From NCBI RefSeq assembly GCF_051020955.1, contig NC_135026.1, positions 8,594,501-8,658,500 on the forward strand: a stretch of 64,000 nucleotides of DNA, given 5' to 3'. Each line of letters starts with the position of its first letter. Within the stretch, counting starts at the first letter, position 1. The stretch comes from Megalopta genalis (lineage: Eukaryota; Arthropoda; Insecta; Hymenoptera; Halictidae). Position numbers and translations under genes: made by a program. The notes beneath the pieces are model-generated. The model searched no databases, was not told the origin of the DNA, and saw nothing but the letters and a program-made list of their open reading frames with translations. This document shows positions 28,067-39,175 of this stretch, in pieces.

Positions 28067-30490
28067 TATTTTCTGGTAAGTTATACGAAATGAATGCTTT
28101 TTACAGCATTTGTAATCCAACCTTTATCCACTTTCACAGTCACATAAAAAAATTACTAGATCATTCTACCGTCAAGGAAAAATTCTGCCAATTTTCAGTT
28201 ATTAAACTGATCAAATAATTTCAAACATTAAATCTCTTAATCAACAATTGTATTAGCATCGATTAGTAACTCGTGTAGTCGGCAACCTAACCTATTCTCG
28301 ACACCGAGTGATCGCGATGCCATCGTCTTCCACTTCTGCCTCAAGCCGAGTCCTCAACAATTTCCCGCGGTTTTTTCTCTCTTTCTTTCTTCGGCTCCTC
28401 CCCATCCCTTCCATTAATAATAGTCACGTGCAGGACTGATCGCGTTTACGTGCGAAAAAAAATTTGAAATTGAACCGTGAAACGTTTTAAAATTCATACT
28501 GGCGTGGGTCGATCCGGTGTTCGGCCGCGGTGCGTGCGCGGGCGCGTGTGAATTATAATTTTCGACGCGTTGCCGGCGCGAACGCGAAATTACGTTAATA
28601 AATTCGCGGCGGTCCGGCGCCCGGACGAATTTTTATCGAAGAATTACATATTAAATGGCTCGCGTTCGATTCGTCCGAAAATAACCGCGGCTCGATCGAC
28701 TCGCCTCGGACACGCATTCGAGATTAATCGTCGGCCGCAGCGTTCTTGCAGGTTGTCTGCGTTGCGACATCATTAACCGTGAACGTACAGTCCGCCACAA
28801 CATTGTAATGGAACAAGAAAAATATGGCGATTATAAAGACAAAAGTATGCTTCACCGATTTCGATGTCATTGAAGTATGTCAAAGTCATAATCCTGAACA
28901 TTGCTGTCGTTTCTGCGATGTATGCTAAAATATTTTTTTCGAATTTATGTTACGGGTAGTTTTAGGTTAGGCTCTAGAATGTTTAAATTAGCAAGAAACT
29001 TAGTTTGAATGAGGCATCAGGCTTCTGGAACACTATTCCAAGATGATTAGATGGCCTGTGTGAAGTAGGATACCTCGTATATATGTATGCTTCTAGGTCT
29101 GGTAACTTAGACTTAACCTAGAATTTACTTAGACTTGATCTGCGATTATAACGTTCACAAGATAATTTTCAGGAGTTCTTTTTGAAACGTCTCGTACCTT
29201 ATAAGTGTAGATTAGGTTTCACTTATTTCTGAGTTAGTTTAAGGTTAGTTCCAGGTTAGGTCTGGATTAAACTACTACCTAGCATAGTAAAAATGCCACG
29301 TGAAAATGTGCAATTGTTATTGAATTATTAGCATTCAGTCATCAAAAATTGTAAAATAGTTCCACAAGTAAACAAATTTTTCATTTTATTAAATAACCTA
29401 GAAAGATAAAACCTAATTGAAAAATGTTTCATACGAAAGTTTATCCTGTTTGCGCGTAGAATTAAAATCTGCAAATCAAAATATATGTTTCCACATTTAT
29501 AGAAACAAAGTTACTCTCAATATAACTTCCAAAGCTATCAATAAAAAAGAAATAAATAAAATTATGTTTTGTCCTTGAAATCGAGTAACTGTCCGAAATA
29601 TGTAGATCTAAAGTTTTCAAATGTATATATTGTTTATAGCAGATGTCCCAATTTCCGTATCTTTAAACCAGTTTTTACTTTGCCGAAGCTTTCATTAATT
29701 ACTCTGATTTTCAATTAATAGGCTAAAACTGTATTTCGATTTTTCAGACATTTTTGTCTTTAGAAATATTTTTCTACGTTACAGAAATTAATAATTTAAT
29801 TGCACGTCGATGTGTAAACTTAATAAAAAAAATATAATAAATATAAAACATAGTAAAAAAATACTCAGTAAATAATAAATAAAATACATAGTAAATAATA
29901 AAAATGTTATCCCCTTTTTTCGACATATTTTCGCATGTAAAATCGTCACCTACCTGTCATCCCTTATTGCGATTTTTCGCCCACCCTGTATAAGACTTTC
30001 CGATTTCTACACGTTTTTAATCAGCAGGAATTGAGACATCCACCCTATACGGCGCACGTTGGTGTCCCGTAGGATACAGGAAAACCACGCGCAACATAGT
30101 TCGCTAATTACGTTTCCATTCCTTCTGTTTCGCGTATGGTTGCCGGGCCACGGGAACGATTATACGTCGAGTTCAGGTGTCCTTTCTCCCTCGTCAGAGC
30201 GGCGCCTTCAGACTCAGCCAGCCTGCACGAGTCATCCCTAGACTGCCGCCATCATAACCATCACGCTGTTCAACCTACTAAAACCCTCCACTTTCTCCCT
30301 ATTACTGTAATCGAAACTGGAGCATCGGAGCCGGCGTTGTATACATACACTCGCCGCGGTCAGAATTGTTTACGCCGAATTTCCGGGACGCGGGGCAACT
30401 GCCCGTTGCTGGAAATGTCCTGAAATGTTTTATTGCCGGTTTTAGCCGCGGAAAATTCGCTAGTACGCTCCGACGAGAGCACGTTCCGGG
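28067..30490. other. no gene seen; GC-rich island 28.3-28.8 kb
   Basis: A CpG-rich island with GCGCGGGCGCG-type words is followed by AT-rich DNA. CCACCCTGTATAA at 29981 looks like a mariner-type right end; I could not find a matching left end. Confidence 0.35.
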
Positions 30491-30499
30491 CGAGTCAAA

Positions 30500-30695
30500 T
30501 TATAATGTGCTAGAATCTTCCATTTCTTGACACAACCTCAATTTTTTCTATCGATATTTCAGTTGCTTTTCCACTAGAAATCGATAAAATTGTAATATGG
30601 CTAGAGTCTTTCATTTCTTGACATAACCTGAAATAACCTCAATTTTTTCTATCGATATTTCAGTTGCTTTCCCATTAGAAATCGATAATACTGAG
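30500..30695. repeat. direct duplication, about 105 bp
   Basis: TTCCATTTCTTGACA(C/T)AACC, then CTCAATTTTTTCTATCGATA, TTTCAGTTGCTTT and AGAAATCGATAA occur twice in a row. The second copy carries an 11-base extra block (TGAAATAACC). Confidence 0.92.
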
Positions 30696-31529
30696 CTAGA
30701 GTTAGCTACGCGTCGATTTTGGAAATTGTGCAACGATTTTGAACATTCGGGCGTATGCGTATCGTCGGTTTTTTCTAGCAGAACAGTTTAAAAAGATTAA
30801 GGTGTTCTCAACTCTTTATTAAAAATATAACAGTTTTTTAAAAATCTATATTTTTAATTGTCACAGACAATTTCTTTTGTCAGATTAATTACCGTGCACT
30901 ATTGCCCCTTACCACGTGACAGGACTACATAACCTCAAATCTTAAATCGTCTCTGTCGTATTTTTAAAGAGGAGAAACGTAAATATGAAATTTTGTTAAA
31001 GCAGTCAATTCTAATGCGAACTTTTAAGTGACTTATTGTTATATTAAATTTGTTGTGTATAGAACACAAAATTTATGGAAGTATGTTAAGTATTAAATAT
31101 TTATTTTGCACAATTATTGAGGCTCGGTATTCAGAGAGGGAGCACAATAATTGAAGAACAGTATTCAGAGAGACAGTGTAGTGACTCAAGTACAGAATTC
31201 AAGGAGGGAGCACAGTAACTGATTTTTGTAGATCATAGGCACACAGTATCTGGCTCCAGAACTGTTTCGTTCATTCTCCTAATATTCAACAGAGATTTGA
31301 TACTTCTAACACTTATGAAATGTCATTTAAATTGCTAAAGTTGTGTTTAGCAGCGGAAACTCTGGAAGACTGCTAACAGGGCACAGTAATTGAGGTCCTC
31401 CACCTTAGCGGGCTCTACCTTAGATGCAGGTATCTGGTAACAATGGGAAAGCTAGCCATCTGTTGGCGAGCGTCGAAGGTATAACCGCCACAGCATATCA
31501 GGAGAAGTTAGGTGCACTGTTATCTTGAA

Positions 31530-31845
31530 GTTTACTTATTTTAACTAAAACAACTGGACGCGCGCGTTACATGAACTTGAGAATATTAATACACCAGCTG
31601 ATTAAAATTAGTAATAGACAAAATATTATAACTTGATTGCTTTTTACTGCAACTGATGCAAACAAATTTTCATTTTTGCTAAAGATCCACAGTCTGGTAA
31701 TTGCTAAGAGAAAAAGATTTTTGTTGAACACTTGTTCCTCGCAATTTATGGGAAAAAATATTTCATTCTGCACAAAAATTAGCTTTTCGTTTTCCACTTT
31801 TACAAAAATGGAAGAGGAGAATCCTGCTACTTCCAAATGAAAGAG
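31530..31845. repeat. dispersed repeat, copy 1 (copy 2 at 60973-61285)
   Basis: Blocks shared with 60973-61285 in the same order include CAGCTGATTAAAA, AGACAAAATATTATGA/AA, GCAAACAAATTTTCATTTTT and TCGCAATTTATG, ending with CCCGCTACTTCC/CCTGCTACTTCC. Neither copy has coding. Both copies are followed, within about 70-150 bases, by a long GA tract. Confidence 0.88.
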
Positions 31846-31914
31846 GACTGTTCTGCAAAATACGGGGTACAGCATTAATGACTTCATATGCCATCATGCC
31901 GACAGTTTAGAGGT

Positions 31915-32510
31915 TAAGAAGGGAGGGAGAAGGAGAGAGCGAGAGCGACAGGGAGAAAGAGAGAGAACGAGAGAAAGAGCGAGAGAAAATAAGAAAGCGA
32001 GAGGGAGAACGAGAGAGAGTAAGAAAGCGAGAGAGAGCGGGAGTGAGAGAGAGAGAACAAGAGAGAGCGAGAGAGAATAAGAAAGCGAAAGAGAGAACAA
32101 GAGAGAGTAAGAAAGCGAGAGAGAGCGGGAGTGAAAGCGCGAGAAGGGGAGAGAGAGCGAGAGAGAAAGTGCAAGAGGGAGAGGGATGGAGGGAGAGAGC
32201 GCGAAAGGGAGCAGGAGAGAGAGCGAGAGAGAGCACGAATGAGCTAGATGGCGTGAGTGCGAGAGAGAGCTAGAGAGACAGAGCGAGAGAGAAGGAGAGA
32301 GAGAGAGAGCCAGAGATAAAATATACGCGAGAGGGAAAGAGTGCGAGAGGGTGAGAGAGTGCGAGAGAGGGTGTGAGAGGGAGAGAGAAAACGCGAGGGA
32401 GAGTGTGAGAGGGAGAGAGAAAGCGCCAAGGAGAGGGAGAGAGAGAGAGAGAGCGAAAATGTACTAAAGGGCGAGAGTGCGAGAGAGAGAGAGAGAGAGA
32501 GCGAGACGAT
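31915..32510. repeat. 600-base polypurine (GAGAGC-rich) tract
   Basis: GAGAGAGCGAGAGAGAA-like words recur, with internal duplication (AGAGAGTAAGAAAGCGAGAG at about 32014 and 32103). Open frames of Arg/Glu or Ser/Leu are artefacts. Confidence 0.93.
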
Positions 32511-34165
32511 GACTTCCGGTGCGGGATTCGCGGTGATCAGGACGCATTAATATTTATGCGGTGAAATCAAATTGCTAAGCCGCGAGGTCCCGACCCAGGA
32601 GCTGGGCGGAAACGTAAGCAGAGGAATCGAGTCGCCTAAAACGCAAGACAAACACGGTAGGGTGTGTGTCACGGGGCCCCGCAGATTTCCCGGGCAGGTA
32701 TTCCGGATCCACCGAGCCGCGCGCGCGGCGTCATCTAAAGCGCAAACCGTTCCGCTCTATTCCAAAATTTACATCGTTCGCCATATTCGCCGGCTTCCTG
32801 CGAGTATCGTCGGATTCCGTCGGGCGGCCGGATTAAGATTCGGCTTTGTATCAGCCGCCACCGGCGGCGCAAAGTACCCATGTTTGCCTATCCGTGAAAT
32901 AACACTACTTTCCCGGCGACACCGATACCAGCTTAGCCACCGTTCCACTCGCATATTCCGCGTACAATTAAATAATTATTTATTTACCCGGCCGCAATCT
33001 TGTGCAAATTATGATCGACGTATTTTGCTTGGGCTTCTGCTAACCGCTGTTTTTGGAAACGTACTTCAACCTGATGCGCATGTTGGATGAAGCATTAATA
33101 ATTTTCTCACCGAGACGACGTAGTTCAGCCGCTGCGAAGACGTAGTCGATGTAACGACACGTTCGACAATGTTTAGTTAGTTGACCTTCGAGTGACCTTC
33201 GAAGGAATTAGCCTTTAAAATAGAATAACTGAGTATAAATTGATATGAATACTGTCTCGTTGTTCACCTAAGTAGAATCGTCCCAATATCTTTTTAGAGA
33301 GAAGTGTCGAAGTGAAATTTATAACAATGTATCAACAATTAGTGACAAAATGTCATTTTTAACAATACGAGAAAGATTGTCCAACCAGGATGATATATTT
33401 TCGTCAATACTACGTTCTATTCGATTAAAAGACAAGTTCTACAACTTAAAGTAAGTTGACCTTCAAATGACCTTCAGAGGAACTAGTCTTCCAAAAGAAA
33501 ACAAATGAATCCGTATTTAAACACAGATTCGTGTTTATGTATCGATGTAAACACAGATTCGTCGTTCACATGGTCAGAATCCACTGGAATTTCTTTTATA
33601 ATGAACATCAAAATCGAAACTGTATAACAACGTAACAACAATTGCTGTAAATATATTGTTATAAATTTAACGGCCTTTTTCCGTTGTTCCGAGTGTCAAC
33701 CGCAATCAAATTTATTTAACCGAGAATAAAAATTGAGCAATTAAAGGACTTCGGGTCACAATCGACCCGGCCACCGCATGGCGCGGGTGAACTCGGAGAA
33801 GCCACGAAACGTGCGAGAAACAAGCGTCGCGGACAAGAGCAAGGGAGAGAAATCGGCGAGACCGCGGAACAAGTTGCCGGCCGGTTCGCGACAATCGTAT
33901 TAAGGGATCACGGTGTCGTTAATAACAGTTAATAATTACGGCGCCGATGCGGATCGTGTGTCCGTTTCCAGCGAAGTAGAAAACGTTCGGTGAACGAGAG
34001 AGAGAGGGGCGGGGGCCCCGTGTTAATTAAGATAAATTACGTAGCCGGCGCGGCGTCTCGCGGCGAACGGGGCCGGGCAATATCCCATTTTCTAATTTAT
34101 TTCCTTATCTCATTTAGCGCAAAACCGAGGCCTACACGCTCAATTATTCCACGGGGAATAACTGC
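32511..34165. other. no gene seen; two GC-rich islands and a direct duplication
   Basis: The 32.5-33.06 kb island has a 172-codon frame without a recognised domain. At 33177-33680 a block beginning AGTTGACCTTC(G/A)A is repeated after about 272 bases in diverged form. A second island spans 33.7-34.4 kb. Confidence 0.45.
33177..33680. repeat. diverged direct duplication, period about 272 bp
   Basis: TTGACCTTCGAGTGACCTTC and TTGACCTTCAAATGACCTTC start two blocks that both continue with GGAA(T/C)TAG, a GTCGTTCAC-like word and ACAACAATT. Confidence 0.65.
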
Positions 34166-34307
34166 GTAAACTGGTTTGCGGAGTTCAGGGCACGTAGGAG
34201 AGGAGGCGGCCCGTGCAAACCAGTTTGTGCAGTTCGGTACGCACGGGCAAACGCGGCGTATTTAGACGGTTCTACATGCTCGGCCTAATCCGTGCAAACC
34301 AGTTTAA
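34166..34307. promoter_or_regulatory. cluster of three AAACCAGTTT sites
   Basis: AAACTGGTTT at 34168-34177 (reverse orientation) and AAACCAGTTT at 34217-34226 and 34296-34305 lie within 140 bases. All are flanked by GC on one side, and two share the longer CCGTGCAAACCAGTTT or CGTGCAAACCAGTTT. The core resembles Grainyhead/CP2-family sites (AACCGGTT type). Enhancer function is an inference. Confidence 0.4.
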
Positions 34308-34469
34308 CGCTGCCTGATTATGTTTCGGCGCGGCGACTCCGTGATTCTTAATGGGCCATAAATTCGCGCTGGAAAAATGGGATAGTCGTTATCGGGAAAA
34401 CAGCGCGCCTCGGACATGTACGATGTTGCCTGCACTGTCCGTAGAGAACAGCAGCTTTAACAGTTTGCT

Positions 34470-35470
34470 AGCCAGTAAAAAAAAAAGATTACAATATCGT
34501 AGATTACAATATTCGTAAAGAAACAAAATATTATATAAAGACAAAACAAAACTGTATAGTAAAATGATAGAACATAACCTAAAATGTCACGGTACTGACA
34601 ACACTGCTTAGTAATCTTAGAAAAGAACAATTTTAAAAGTCTAGCAGCCAATAGAAAAAAGATCACGATGTCATGTGCTTGGTGTATTTGTTTAATATGC
34701 ATTTGTTCATAAATAAAACAGAACATTTTGTCCAGTAGAAAAATTAAAAAGAAAACAAACCTGTGAAAATGATAGAATATAACCTAAAAAATGTCACGGT
34801 ACTGACAACACTGCTTAGCCATCTTAGAAAAGAACAATTTTAAAAGTCTAGCAGCCAATAGAAAAAAAGATCACGATGTCATGTGCTTCGTGTATTTGTT
34901 TAATATGCATTTATTCATAAATAAAACAGAACATTTTGTCCAGTAGAAAAATTAAGAAGAAAACAAACCTGTGAAAATGATAGAACATAACCTAATAATA
35001 CTACGGTGTTGACAACACTGCTTGGTTACCTTCAATATTTAGGTGCGCCCAAAATGACAGAGCCATGCCTTAGAAAATAGCAAGTTTAAAATTTTGATAG
35101 CAAATAGAAAAGAGATTACAATATTATATGTGTTTGCGTGTATTTATTCAGAAATGAAACAAAAGATTTTGTCCAATAGAAAATTTAAAAACAAAACAAA
35201 GCTGATAGAACATAAATAGTATTGACAACACTGAATGACAATCTCTATTATTAAGGTGCATTCTAAAGTCAAGAGTCACCATAGAATATGACAGTTCAAA
35301 ATGTTTGGCAGCCATTAGAAAAATATTACAATTTCACATCATTTGTATCTTTGTTTAATATGTATTTCTTCGTAAATAAAACAAAAGATTTTCTCCAGTC
35401 TGAAGCTTAAGAACAAAACTAAACTGTACCTTAAAATGATGAGACATAACCTAATAATTCCATCGATTAC
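34470..35470. repeat. tandem repeat, period about 207 bp, about five copies
   Basis: CGGTACTGACAACACTGCTTA recurs with its GACAACACTG core at 34597, 34804, 35011 and 35224. Each unit also has TGATAGAACATAACCTAA, GCAGCCAATAGAAAA and GTATTTGTTTAATATGCATT. Copies 2 and 3 are the most alike; outer copies are more diverged. Confidence 0.93.
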
Positions 35471-35654
35471 ATGGAACAGAAACTACACAGCAAGTTCGTT
35501 CTGTCTATAATCGTTTTAGTACATAAAAAATAATGCATCGACATTTTAAAATTCTTTGAATCTTTTTTGCCATTTTAAATCGCAACTACCCAGTTTTTTC
35601 AATAAATCCATAAAATCCGTCATCTTCTTAGCACGCATCTTAATCGTAAAAGTG

Positions 35655-35700
35655 CCAAGCAGTGTTGCCAACACCGTGGTATTATTAGGTTATTTTCTAC
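35655..35700 (-). repeat. inverted copy of the 207-bp unit's core
   Basis: Read on the minus strand this is CCTAATAATACCACGGTGTT followed by GGCAACACTGCTTGGCA, matching 34990-35030 of the tandem array. It could be one arm of a large inverted repeat. A MITE end (CATAAAATCCG, about 35610) lies just before it. Confidence 0.75.
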
Positions 35701-36339
35701 GATCTCGGGACACGTCACAATTATCTCGCTATTTTCTTTCTATCATCTTAGGACACACGTCGCTACAAATAATTAAATTGTACGTATAACCAATAAATTA
35801 AACACGCTCGTTAGTACAGGAAACTTGACAACACTGTCGACGTTCCTTACGGCAACTTTCTAGCTGAAACGCAACGTCTCCCACGATATCATTTCGTCGC
35901 GATGAAAATTCGAAAATGAATTTTATTTTTATGCACTCGATTGCTTCCCGTGGATCCGCGTTCACAGAAATTTTATTTTGAACAGGGGTCACGGAAACTG
36001 CGCCGCCGTCTGCTTCCCTGGTTAATATGCTGGCAATGTCTCGATCGTAAACTTGGATTCTGTTCAATGAGGGCTGCAATTTCGATTGATCATCCCCGAT
36101 CTTTGGCTCCGAACAGTTTCCAAGCATTTCTGATTGATACACTCAACGTTGCATTCGATTATCCGTGCCAGAGTACCAGACGTTCGAACGAATAATGAAC
36201 TAACCCTGCGAGGGAAACGAAAAACTTTCGACCGACGTAGTTATAGAGGGTATTTTATTAACTGGATATTTTATATACGTACAACCGGAGAAGTGTTCAT
36301 GAAACCAAGTACATAAAATGTAACAGGAATAACTTTGTA

Positions 36340-36880
36340 ATTTCAGATAATATCAAACTAATTCAGGCTTAACCTATAATTACTATCCAATCCAGACACA
36401 CCGTGACATAACGTATGCTTGTAACCTAAACCAGCCATGATTTACAATTTAACCTATACTTATAACCCAATCCAGACTTAACGTATAATCTAATTCCGGA
36501 ATTAACTATAATCCAATTAAGATACACCGTGACCTATATAACCTATTCTTATAACCTAATTGATATCCAATTGAGATTTAACTTGTACTTGTAATTTAAT
36601 CTAGACATAACGTATAACTTAACTTATACTTATAACATAATCCAGACTTAACGTTTAACTTAAGCTATATTTATAACCTAGTCTAGATTTAACATATAAC
36701 TTAACCTTTGCTTATAACCTAACTCAAACTTAGCGTATAACTTAATAGACATACAAGTTAATTCAGACTTAAACTGTAATCTAATTCAAACCTAAGCTAT
36801 ATTTATAACCTAATCCAGACCTAACCTATACTAATAATCTAATCCACGCCGAACCCTAATCTAATTCAAATCAAAACTTG
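36340..36880. repeat. degenerate repeat of CTTATAACCTAATCCAGACT words
   Basis: CTTATAACC(T/C)AATCCAGACTTA, AACGTATAA(C/T)(T/C)TAA and ACCTATACTTATAA recur at irregular 35-75-base spacing. All keep the same strand orientation. Confidence 0.85.
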
Positions 36881-37682
36881 TTTTAATTCTGTATTAGCTC
36901 TGAATTAGCTAAATAAGAAACTGTGTAGATCGCTTCTAATTCAAAAGGGAATACAACATACTATGGAAAATACACTGTTGCCAATGCCTCAGAAACTAAA
37001 ACCGATTGGTGGAAACATATTTAGAGGAAAGTTCTTCAGAGTTATAACATTGGCAATTCAAGAACATCAGAATCCTTAAAATCGTAAATGTTTAAATAAA
37101 AAACGTGCAATCAACATACGACTGAAGCAACTGTTTACTCAATCGGATATTCCTAGCATTCAGTTTTTGATTGCAGAATGACCGATCAGCGTGTCCCGTA
37201 TGAAAGCATACTCCATATCGCCGGCGGAGTATACATAAATCAACGATAAATTTCGCGGCCATTATGCGGGGCAAAGGGCTCATTCTTGCAGTTCCAGCTC
37301 GAACTTTTCTATTGGGCTTCTTATGTCTGATTCATGAAGTTCGTCGCTACCAGCCACGAGAATCTATTACGTTGGCCGGTGAAACGGCCGCCTTAACGGG
37401 ATTCGAGGGATCGTCTAGCAGTTCGTGTTGGTCGTTACGTTACGGCCATTTCGATCGCTTTTCGGTCACCGTGGTCCTTGGCCGACGCAAGCTGGCATCA
37501 ATCGGTCCAGGCGAGCAATCGAATGTCGACGAATTAGCGATTAGAGGCAGCTTCGCCGGCCAAATGAATCTCGAGCCAAGAAACTCGCTTTGATCTTTCG
37601 CCGATTCTGGCTTTCCCGGTTTTCCTTCGTTCTATCGCTTGCTTCGTCGTTTCTGGATCAATAAGTATAATTAGACTATCCA

Positions 37683-38221
37683 TTTATTATTATTTTTACT
37701 CAAAATTGGACAATATTTTTACTCAAAATTGCATATTATTTTTACTTAAAATTGTACATTAACGTTATTACTACAGAGAACTGTGCGTTATTTTTACTCC
37801 AAAATTAATATAAACTTTATTTTTGCTCAAAATTATAAGTAAACCTTATTTTTACTGAAAACTGTATATTATGTTCACTTAAATAGGATATCAATTATGT
37901 CTTTACTTCAAAATCGCAAATAAAAATTATTTTTGCTAGAAATTGTACATTATTTTTACTTGAATTAGTATATATAAATGTTTTTTTTTTACTCAAAGAT
38001 TATATGTAAATTTTATTTTCACTAAAAACTGTAAATTATTTTTACTCAAAATAGCATACGATTTTTGTTCATCCTCAAAAATTGTATGTACAATTGATCT
38101 TGACTAAAAATTATATATAATTTTTATTCGAAATTGAATATAAACTTTAGTTTTATTGTAAACCGTATATTATTTACACTTATAAAATTCTACATAAATT
38201 TTAATTTTACTCAATATCTTA
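37683..38221. repeat. degenerate ATTTTTACTCAAAATTGTA repeat, left part
   Basis: TTATTTTTACTCAAAATTGT, ATATAAACTTTA and close variants recur at roughly 24-40 bases. The array resumes at 39104 on the other side of the mariner-like element, which therefore inserted into it. Confidence 0.88.
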
Positions 38222-38223
38222 TA

Positions 38224-39101
38224 CAGGGTGTCCCACAATTATTTTAACAGCCGAAAATGAGGGATAGCTGAGGTCATTTGAAGTAAATTTTTCCTTTGCG
38301 AAAATGCAATCTGCGGCTTTGTTTACGAGTTATTAACGGAAAACACTGACCAATGAGAGGTGACGGCGCGACGTTCGAGAACCCGCAGCACGAGGCTTTG
38401 ACAGATGGTCAGGACGGACTCGAGCCGCGTTCGAAGTATTGAACAAATCACGAAGCGAGAACCCTCCGGATTTTTTTTTACTACGTAACAGTGATATTTT
38501 TAAGAAACACGCTGTTCACCATTACTTTAGAACGTCTGAAGAATATTTACTAATTTTTCGGACCCAAAATAGTAAGTAATTTAAGCGTGACGGCCGTTTT
38601 AATTTTCTAGTGTGCATGACACCTTGTGTGTAACATATGAAATTTTTAAGCAAGGTGTACAGTGAAGATTAACAAAGTACGTAAATGATATTTTAATTTA
38701 AATAATTCCGTGTCCGAACACAGTTCAACGAATGATTCGCAAAGCTAATTTAATAAATAATTATCGTGTTAAAGGACGTAAGGGACCTTGATTGACCTTG
38801 ACGTAACCTTGACATAACCTTGATATGACCTTGACATAACCTTGATATGACCTTGACATGACCTTGATATGACCTTGACATAACCTTGACATAACCTTGA
38901 TATGACCTTGACATAACCTTGATATGACCTTGACATAACCTTGATATGACCTTGGCATGACCTTGACAAGACCTTGACATGGCCTTGACATAACCTTGAT
39001 ATGACCTTGATATGACCTTGACATAACAAAGGAAAAATTTACTTCAAATGACCTCAGCTACCCCTCATTTTCGGCTGTTAAAATAATTATGGAACACACT
39101 G
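38224..39101. mobile_element. 878-bp mariner-like element carrying a minisatellite
   Basis: Terminal inverted repeats of about 75 bases (38224-38298 and 39027-39101) match almost perfectly: CAGGGTGTCCCACAATTATT / CAGTGTGTTCCATAATTATT, then TTAACAGCCGAAAATGAG and beyond. TA flanks are at 38222-38223 and 39102-39103. The inside has the ACACTGACCAATGAG module also found at 25004-25230, and a 22-bp minisatellite abutting the right repeat. No transposase remains. Confidence 0.93.
38783..39026. repeat. 22-bp minisatellite inside the mariner-like element
   Basis: Alternating 11-mers TGACCTTGACA and TAACCTTGATA with single-base variants make about eleven 22-bp units. Because 22 is not divisible by three, all three minus-strand frames stay open and give CQGHIKVMSR-type peptides; these are artefacts. 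Confidence 0.95.
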
Positions 39102-39103
39102 TA

Positions 39104-39175
39104 TACATTTTATTTTCACTGAGAACTGTACATAAATATTGCTTTTACTCAAAATCGTACCTAAATTTTCTGAAT
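39104..39175. repeat. right part of the ATTTTTACTCAAAATTG repeat
   Basis: TTTATTTTCACTGAGAACTG and TTGCTTTTACTCAAAATCGT continue the array interrupted at 38222. Confidence 0.8.

Noticed and set aside
29646..29990. Possible mariner-like element between AGATGTCCCAATTTCCG and CCACCCTGTATAA
   Set aside because: The two ends are not inverted copies of each other.
31894..32429. Minus-strand Ser/Leu frames and plus-strand Arg/Glu frames
   Set aside because: Artefacts of the GA-rich tract.
32572..33090. 172-codon plus-strand frame in a GC-rich island
   Set aside because: Open frames on both strands come from CpG-rich DNA; no conserved motif seen.
35798..36142. 114-codon minus-strand frame with balanced amino-acid composition
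   Set aside because: No recognised domain, no splice partners and no flanking exon; could be revisited with RNA data.
38750..39029. Three overlapping minus-strand frames with CQGHIKVMSR repeats
   Set aside because: A 22-bp repeat without stops gives the same peptide in all three frames; not a gene.
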